Part shown: one piece after another, positions 61,847 to 64,000 of the stretch
Layout: each line of letters opens with the position of its first letter
Position numbering within the stretch: position 1 is the stretch's first letter
DNA from: Shewanella gelidimarina
GTDB taxonomy: Bacteria > Pseudomonadota > Gammaproteobacteria > Enterobacterales > Shewanellaceae
DNA: 64,000 nucleotides
Reading direction: 5' to 3'
Assembly: GCF_023283945.1 (NCBI RefSeq)
Contig: NZ_JAKIKW010000018.1
Span: 1 to 64,000 of the forward strand
The notes under the pieces: generated by a model
Told to the model about the DNA's origin: nothing
What the model saw: the letters and a program-made list of their open reading frames with translations, nothing else
The model's database searches: none
Translations under genes and position numbers: made by a program

Positions 61847-62803
61847 ATGCCTTTGAGCCGATTTCACGCACTACGCGAATACCTAAATACCGTTATTCTC
61901 GGACAGCCGACACTAACTGAGAATTTACTAATCGCGCTCATCGCCGATGGACACCTGCTTGTAGAGGGGCCTCCAGGTCTAGCAAAGACCCGCGCAGTCA
62001 AAGCATTGTGTGAAGGTGTAGAGGGAGATTTTCATCGAATTCAATTTACCCCAGATTTACTGCCCGCCGATCTTACTGGCACGGATATCTATCGCGCCCA
62101 AACGGCAACCTTCGAATTTGAAGCCGGCCCCATATTCCATAATTTAATTCTCGCTGATGAAATAAACCGCGCCCCCGCAAAAGTGCAGTCAGCGTTACTT
62201 GAGGCTATGGCCGAAAGCCAAGTCACTGTCGGTAAAAACAGCTATCCACTGCCCGAACTGTTTCTGGTGATGGCAACCCAAAACCCGCTTGAAAACGAAG
62301 GGACTTACCCACTACCAGAAGCGCAATTAGACCGTTTCTTAATGCACTTAAATCTTGATTACCCAAGTGCTGAAACAGAGTTTGAAATTTTACGTCTTTC
62401 ACGTAATGAAGCACTAAAGAAAGAAGTGCCGAAAGTGACGCCGATTATTCAAGCTGATATTTTTGCGGCACGGGAGCAGGCTTTACAGATTTATCTTGCT
62501 GAACCGCTGGAAAAATATATTGTCGACATCGTAATGGCAACTCGTCAGCCAGCCGCTTATAGCCCTGAGCTAGCAAGTTGGCTTGAGTATGGTGTTAGCC
62601 CGCGCGCAACCATTTCGATTGAGCGTTGCGCCAGAGCCCGTGCTTATTTATATGAACGTGATTTTGTCTCACCTGAAGATATTCAAGCTGTGGCACCCAA
62701 TGTATTGCGCCATAGATTACTGCTGAGCTACCAAGCACAAGCTGACGGCGTGTCTGCCGATGATGTGATCAACCATATTCTTTCTCAAGTTGCGGTTCCT
62801 TAA
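61847..62803 (+). CDS. MoxR-family AAA+ ATPase
   Basis: A 318-residue AAA+ chaperone-like ATPase. The ATG at 61847 is preferred; a TTG 13 codons earlier has no ribosome-binding site. Walker A is VEGPPGLAKTRAVK (about 44-57), Walker B is FHNLILADEINRAP, and MATQNPLENEGTYPLPEAQ is the MoxR sensor-1 region. It is first in an operon with a DUF58 protein (1-bp overlap) and a DUF4381 protein, the arrangement linked to VWA-domain (Bat) proteins and envelope stress tolerance. The rest of the operon lies outside the window. Confidence 0.93.
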   Translation: MPLSRFHALREYLNTVILGQPTLTENLLIALIADGHLLVEGPPGLAKTRAVKALCEGVEGDFHRIQFTPDLLPADLTGTDIYRAQTATFEFEAGPIFHNLILADEINRAPAKVQSALLEAMAESQVTVGKNSYPLPELFLVMATQNPLENEGTYPLPEAQLDRFLMHLNLDYPSAETEFEILRLSRNEALKKEVPKVTPIIQADIFAAREQALQIYLAEPLEKYIVDIVMATRQPAAYSPELASWLEYGVSPRATISIERCARARAYLYERDFVSPEDIQAVAPNVLRHRLLLSYQAQADGVSADDVINHILSQVAVP

Positions 62804-63732
62804 TGGTCAATTCAGAGCTGCCTCTTTTTGCTGATGGCATCAACATCAATGAAAAAGAGCTACTTGCTTGTCAACGTATTGCGCGAGCCTTGCCAGAGAA
62901 ACGGTCCAAGGCAAGAGCAAACTTAGCCGGACATCGAGCGAGCGCGATCAAAGGCCGTGGGATGGAGTTTGCTGAAGTGCGTCAATACCAAAGCGGTGAT
63001 GACGTACGCACTATCGACTGGCGCGTAACCGCCAGAACAGGCAAAACTCATACGAAATTATTTGTCGAAGAGCGTGAGCGCCCTATCCTGATATTGCTCG
63101 ACTTAAGCCATAGCCTGTACTTTGGCTCAAGCTTGCTACTGCAATCGGTGCAAGCGGCGCACGTCGCCACCACGCTCGGGTGGAATGCCATTTTACATGG
63201 CGACAGACTCGGTGCAGTTATCGCGACAGAGCAAGAACACATAGAGTTGAAACCAAGAAGCCGACAGCAGGGTATTTTGCAACTTGTCTCAGCCATTAAA
63301 CACCTGCATCAACGTCAATTAGATGCCCTGTCGGTTCAGGGTTCTGAACCCGATCACATGTTAAAAGCATGCCAACGACTGCGGCGTCTCGCCAAGCCAG
63401 GCTCTCTTATCTGGATAGTCTCAGACGGAAGCCATTTTACCCCAGCCTGTTTGGCGATGCTGTCCGACCTGAAACGTCATTGTGATATGGGCGCTTTTCT
63501 CATTACAGATCCTTTACGAGAAGGTAATTTGACCTTGCCGAAACACTTTCAGCTCCCCGTAAAGGACGGCAGTAAAGAGCGCATCATCGATAGACACAGC
63601 TATGAGCATTGGCTCAAGAATCAACAGCAAATTAAATCGGTATTCACTGACATGATGCAAAAAATTAATGTTGAAACCCGTGTTATTGATGCTGGACAAC
63701 GCCTAAATCAACAATTGGGAGCATTACGATAA
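62803..63732 (+). CDS. DUF58 domain protein
   Basis: A 309-residue protein that follows MoxR with a TAATG overlap. The DUF58 signature GRGMEFAEVRQYQSGDDVR and TIDWRVTARTGKTHTKLF is at about 50-88, followed by a VWA-like fold whose metal site is degenerate (LLDLSHSLYFGSS). It lacks membrane helices. It is believed to be an adaptor for the MoxR ATPase; there is no proven activity. Confidence 0.9.
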   Translation: MVNSELPLFADGININEKELLACQRIARALPEKRSKARANLAGHRASAIKGRGMEFAEVRQYQSGDDVRTIDWRVTARTGKTHTKLFVEERERPILILLDLSHSLYFGSSLLLQSVQAAHVATTLGWNAILHGDRLGAVIATEQEHIELKPRSRQQGILQLVSAIKHLHQRQLDALSVQGSEPDHMLKACQRLRRLAKPGSLIWIVSDGSHFTPACLAMLSDLKRHCDMGAFLITDPLREGNLTLPKHFQLPVKDGSKERIIDRHSYEHWLKNQQQIKSVFTDMMQKINVETRVIDAGQRLNQQLGALR

Positions 63733-64000
63733 ATGGCTGTGCAAACTCCAGCAGCAAATCCTGCTTTAGCATCACTACAAGATATTCAAACCCCGACAGA
63801 AATTGGGCTTTGGCCGCTGGCTTATGGATACTGGCTCTTGCTACTTGTCGTGTTGATATCTGTCACTGCCGCTTTTATTTACCTCAGAAAACACCGGCAG
63901 CACACCGCAGCTAAAAGAGCAGCATTAGTGGAGCTCGCAAAGCTGGATCCGAGCACGGCACAATACATCACCAATGTCAGTGAAATATTAAAACGGGCAG
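63733..64000 (+). CDS. DUF4381 domain protein, cut by the window end
   Basis: Begins with ATG directly after the DUF58 stop and stays open to the window end (89 codons visible). It has one membrane helix (GYWLLLLVVLISVTAAFIYL, about 33-52) followed by a basic cytoplasmic region. This layout and the third place in moxR operons fit DUF4381 proteins. Confidence 0.85.
   Translation, partial: MAVQTPAANPALASLQDIQTPTEIGLWPLAYGYWLLLLVVLISVTAAFIYLRKHRQHTAAKRAALVELAKLDPSTAQYITNVSEILKRA

Overview
The window looks like a chromosomal segment of a marine Shewanella. The core order purF-cvpA-dedD-folC-truA-fimV-asd-pdxB, then fabB-mnmC, yfcL, aroC-prmB-smrB-sixA, a large M16 protease, fadJ-fadI and moxR is the arrangement I know from Shewanella. 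Protein sequences, the dedicated Gram-negative sortase locus, the heavy-metal RND operon and the many c-di-GMP and fatty-acid genes fit the same genus. I see no rRNA, tRNA, CRISPR array or prophage. All names come from motifs and remembered family features, not from a database search.

Layout. 1-102: tail of an IS4-like transposase entering from the left. 162-2977: secreted M28 peptidase and a diguanylate cyclase. 2995-9890: complete dedicated sortase system, with OmpA-like PdsO, the VIT/VWA substrate and the sortase on one strand and the PdsR/PdsS two-component pair divergent. 9981-14059: metC behind a MetJ-like operator, a YcbL-type MBL hydrolase, an S33 peptidase and a DUF4250 protein. 14128-20583: CzcCBA-type metal efflux operon plus a Cys/His-rich exported protein. 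20748-23168: topB and a small membrane protein behind a possible Fur box. 23626-33903: the purF to pdxB cluster, from which accD is absent. 33904-37319: gene-poor, with a DUF6435 gene, an octopine-dehydrogenase-like gene and a 289-bp MITE. 37320-48317: fabB, mnmC with a degenerate-looking N-domain, a lipoprotein, an RNA methylase, yfcL, an ATP-NAD-kinase-like gene, an MFS carrier, aroC, prmB, smrB, sixA. 48722-56038: insulysin-like M16 protease and a 1425-residue propeller/PAS/GGDEF/EAL sensor. 56062-57764: a self-contained unknown unit. 58174-64000: fadJ-fadI and the start of a moxR-DUF58-DUF4381 operon.

The most novel region is 56062-57764. A well-formed sigma-54 (-24/-12) promoter drives an exported protein made almost wholly of 28 identical 13-residue repeats (AGIPNVKFKPLQT), followed at once by two 38-residue paralogous mini-proteins ending in AKGWW-N/S, each with a strong ribosome-binding site, and a terminator closes the unit. 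Neither mini-protein resembles a family I know. The unit sits directly behind a membrane c-di-GMP enzyme, which invites a biofilm or surface-matrix hypothesis, but the function is open.

Three intergenic inverted-repeat elements (12050-12376, 23168-23560, 36491-36779) look like non-autonomous transposons or MITEs. Several operons carry recognisable operators (MetJ, Fur, PsrA and sigma-54 sites), all identified by eye.
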